Shown: positions 62,097 through 64,000 of the stretch, piece by piece
Layout of the letters: the number at the start of each line of letters is the position of its first letter
Position numbering within the stretch: the first letter of the stretch is position 1
Assembly (NCBI GenBank): GCA_030950085.1
Contig: JAUZRW010000023.1
Span: 1-64,000 of the forward strand
Length of the DNA: 64,000 nucleotides
Direction: 5' to 3'
Origin: Anaerolineae bacterium
GTDB lineage: Bacteria; Chloroflexota; Anaerolineae; Aggregatilineales; Phototrophicaceae
The notes under the pieces: generated by a model
The model's database searches: none
What the model was told of the DNA's origin: nothing
What the model saw: only the letters and a program-made list of their open reading frames with translations
Translations under genes and position numbers: made by a program

Positions 62097-63343
62097 GGTT
62101 GCGATTCTCCAAGTATACGCTCATAGAGGGCAATGTATTGTTTGGCGACAACATCCATGCTGAAATGGGTTAGCACTTTTTCGCGAGCATTGTGCGATAG
62201 GGCAGGTGCATGAGCCTCTGATAATATCCATTGAATCCCTTTGGCTAAATCGTCCACTTGATAAGGTTTAGCGAGGTAGCCATTTTCTTGATGGTCAACA
62301 ACATCTAGTAAGCCTGTGGCAGCGAAGGCGACAACAGGTGTTCCACACGATAGTGCCTCTGCCGCAACTTGACCAAACGATTCTTGTCGAGATGATACAA
62401 CTATCATATCTGCTGCATTATACAATAAAGTCAGTAAACGTTCATCTTGAATAAGCCCCATTGGATGCACAGGAATTGGAGAAGATAGGCGTTCTGGCTT
62501 CCCTGTGCCGAAGACAATCAATTCCGTATCGTCGGTCTCTGCGAATTGTTGTAATGCAGCAAGCAGCAAATCAAGCCCTTTATTCGGATTAAATAAGTCC
62601 CCTGCACCAAACAAGATGAGGCGTTTATCTTGCGGTAAGTTCAATGCTTGTTGTGCAAACTGCTTATCAAGCGGTTGAAACAATTGTGTATCAACCAGAT
62701 TCGGAATAACCTCAGTTGTGAAATCTTGGAGTAAGGGGCTATTTCGCACATTCTCTGCTAACCAGTGACTCGGTGTCACGATGGTGAATAAATCAGGTGT
62801 CCAGTGTTTTTGCTTTTCTTTCCAGATACGGCGGCTAATATCTTCTTCGCGTTGGCTCTGAATGGCTGGACACATGCCACATGCTTGCTGGTATCGCGTA
62901 CAGTCTCCGGTTGTATGACAGCCCCCTGTAAAGCCCCACATATCGTGCATTGTCCAGATGATAGGGTAGTTGAGACGGGCAAGCGCCGCAATCGAGATGA
63001 GTCCTTGACCTATCCAGTGCAAGTGTAAAATATTGGGATTAAAGGCTTTAACGGCATTTTCGATGGGATGCGAAATGAGATTCGCACTAAAAGGCGTTTG
63101 ATAGTTATGTTGTATTTGTTGAAATTGGTGCTTATTGTAAGCCATGACTAAGCGCGATAGCCAACGCTGTGGTGGAGTCGATTTTGCTCTAGCAGAATGG
63201 ATATGTGGGTGGCGTTGATGTTTTTCATAAACCAGTATCTCAGCAGGAATATTTTTATACTGTAATGCTTCTAACAAGCGCAGTGTCGCAATGCCGGCAC
63301 CGCCAGCATCGCTTGTGTTTAATAGCAGAGGACGTAGGGTCAT
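62093..63343 (-). CDS. Glycosyltransferase family 4
   Basis: 416 residues, GT-B fold: N-terminal domain with TSDAGGAGIATLRLLEAL, NILHLHWIGQG and WTMHDMWGFTGGCH, then the GT4 C-domain with LILFGAGDLFNPNKGLDLLLAAL and the E-x7-E region SRQESFGQVAAEALSCGTPVVAFAATGLLDVV. The CHTTGDCTRYQQACGMCP cysteine cluster is typical of a subset of bacterial GT4 proteins. The ATG overlaps the upstream stop by ATGA. Confidence 0.93.
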   Translation of the reverse strand: MTLRPLLLNTSDAGGAGIATLRLLEALQYKNIPAEILVYEKHQRHPHIHSARAKSTPPQRWLSRLVMAYNKHQFQQIQHNYQTPFSANLISHPIENAVKAFNPNILHLHWIGQGLISIAALARLNYPIIWTMHDMWGFTGGCHTTGDCTRYQQACGMCPAIQSQREEDISRRIWKEKQKHWTPDLFTIVTPSHWLAENVRNSPLLQDFTTEVIPNLVDTQLFQPLDKQFAQQALNLPQDKRLILFGAGDLFNPNKGLDLLLAALQQFAETDDTELIVFGTGKPERLSSPIPVHPMGLIQDERLLTLLYNAADMIVVSSRQESFGQVAAEALSCGTPVVAFAATGLLDVVDHQENGYLAKPYQVDDLAKGIQWILSEAHAPALSHNAREKVLTHFSMDVVAKQYIALYERILGESQP

Positions 63344-64000
63344 GATGATTTATCTCGCCATGAGTTTATGCCGAATAACTGTGCAAATTTTCGTAAAATA
63401 GACAGTACGCGCAAACGCTGTCGTCCCAAGAAGCGCCGCAGTGGACGAGTGCGCCAAGATAGGGTGTCACTGTGTTTGATGATGACACGTAAAATTCGGT
63501 AGATTGGGCTTTTTAGGAGTGCCTCAACATCGGCATTATCACGAGTTTTAAATGTGATTTTGGCGGATTGAACATCATGCCACATAGCCGTAATTTGTGG
63601 CGGTTGGGGTTTCGTGAAGCGTTCGAGCCAACTCGGATAGTCATAGACATTATGCACATGAAAGGGGTCTTTGAGTGTGATGAAACTGTTTTGCATCCAC
63701 TTTTTTAAACCGTTATATTGTCCCCAACTGACTTGCTCATAATAGCGAATTTTCTCTTCTACTTGTTTCGGGAAAATCAGTGAATAGTGATACATACGGA
63801 TGCCCATTTTATCGGTGCTAAAGCCATCAATCCAATGTTTATCTTGCATATTCTCGCCTTGTAGGTTGACAATCGTGGGTGGACGGTGGCTCGTATAGCG
63901 ATAGCCTTCTCCCCATTTGAAGATGCGGTTAATTTGTGGAAAAAGCGACTTACGGCGTAAGAACCAACCATCGCTAATAGTGTCAGGACTGCCCCAAAAA
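63340..64000 (-). CDS. Glycosyltransferase C-terminal part (5' end beyond the window)
   Basis: The frame is open to the right edge with no start needed: GSPDTISDGWFLRRKSLF, then YRYTSHRPPTIVNLQG, then MGIRMYHYSLIFPKQVEEKIRYYEQVSWG, which matches the C-terminal part of GT2-like transferases. The visible ~220 codons lack the nucleotide-binding half. ATG codons inside (63849) are internal. It is the first visible gene of the glycosyltransferase operon. Confidence 0.7.
   Translation of the reverse strand, partial: FWGSPDTISDGWFLRRKSLFPQINRIFKWGEGYRYTSHRPPTIVNLQGENMQDKHWIDGFSTDKMGIRMYHYSLIFPKQVEEKIRYYEQVSWGQYNGLKKWMQNSFITLKDPFHVHNVYDYPSWLERFTKPQPPQITAMWHDVQSAKITFKTRDNADVEALLKSPIYRILRVIIKHSDTLSWRTRPLRRFLGRQRLRVLSILRKFAQLFGINSWRDKSS

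Overview
The window is ordinary bacterial chromosome-like DNA of moderate G+C with genes on both strands. The gene mix suggests a Chloroflexota (Anaerolineae-type) bacterium: BMP-type binding proteins, a PTPS-related GT-C membrane protein, a methyltransferase with a regulatory domain, cohesin/dockerin secreted proteins with Thr/Pro-rich stalks, and DUF3068. This is an inference from gene content; there is no rRNA marker here. I saw no tRNA, rRNA or CRISPR array. Left part (1-21 kb): a possible transposase fragment runs off the left edge. Then comes an AI-2E family exporter and, upstream on the same (minus) strand, a peptidoglycan-recycling operon nagZ - S12 hydrolase - anmK - murQ - nagA. Next are a methyltransferase, a PASTA-domain secreted protein, a complete branched-chain amino-acid type ABC transporter (livK-H-M-G-F order), and a signalling operon DUF3068 - histidine kinase - three stand-alone receivers. 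Middle part (20-43 kb): a secreted choice-of-anchor-like protein, a BMP-type binding protein, an OmpR-type two-component pair whose kinase gene has an odd 5' end, and two related MFS carriers. A divergent ParA/ParB operon follows, surrounded by copies of a 24-bp palindrome that look like a non-canonical parS. Then come hsp20, a LysA-like decarboxylase, a very large membrane protein and a DMT exporter. A MoxR - hydrolase (broken by one stop) - DUF58 - transglutaminase operon is interrupted by two unknown genes. Right part (43-64 kb): a GH13 amylosucrase-like enzyme, then two dockerin-bearing secreted proteins followed by a membrane-anchored cohesin protein, which looks like a small self-contained cell-surface attachment system. 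Next are mtnA, def and a second BMP protein that is a lipoprotein. An archaeo-eukaryotic-type primase-polymerase gene has a structured leader. After it come a GlpD-type dehydrogenase, a receiver plus GNAT pair, a CaCA exchanger, a tyrosine-recombinase-fold protein that has lost its catalytic residues, and a translationally coupled glycosyltransferase operon that runs off the right edge. Small repeats are abundant: a tandem MITE-like element, variable palindromes with a shared GTAGGG...CCCTAC frame (one inside a gene), a ~88-bp repeat present three times upstream of genes, and CGCAAAG-type low-complexity elements. The most interesting system is the ParAB operon with its dispersed palindromes; next are the cohesin/dockerin trio, the unknown two-gene insert, and the primase with its hairpin leader.
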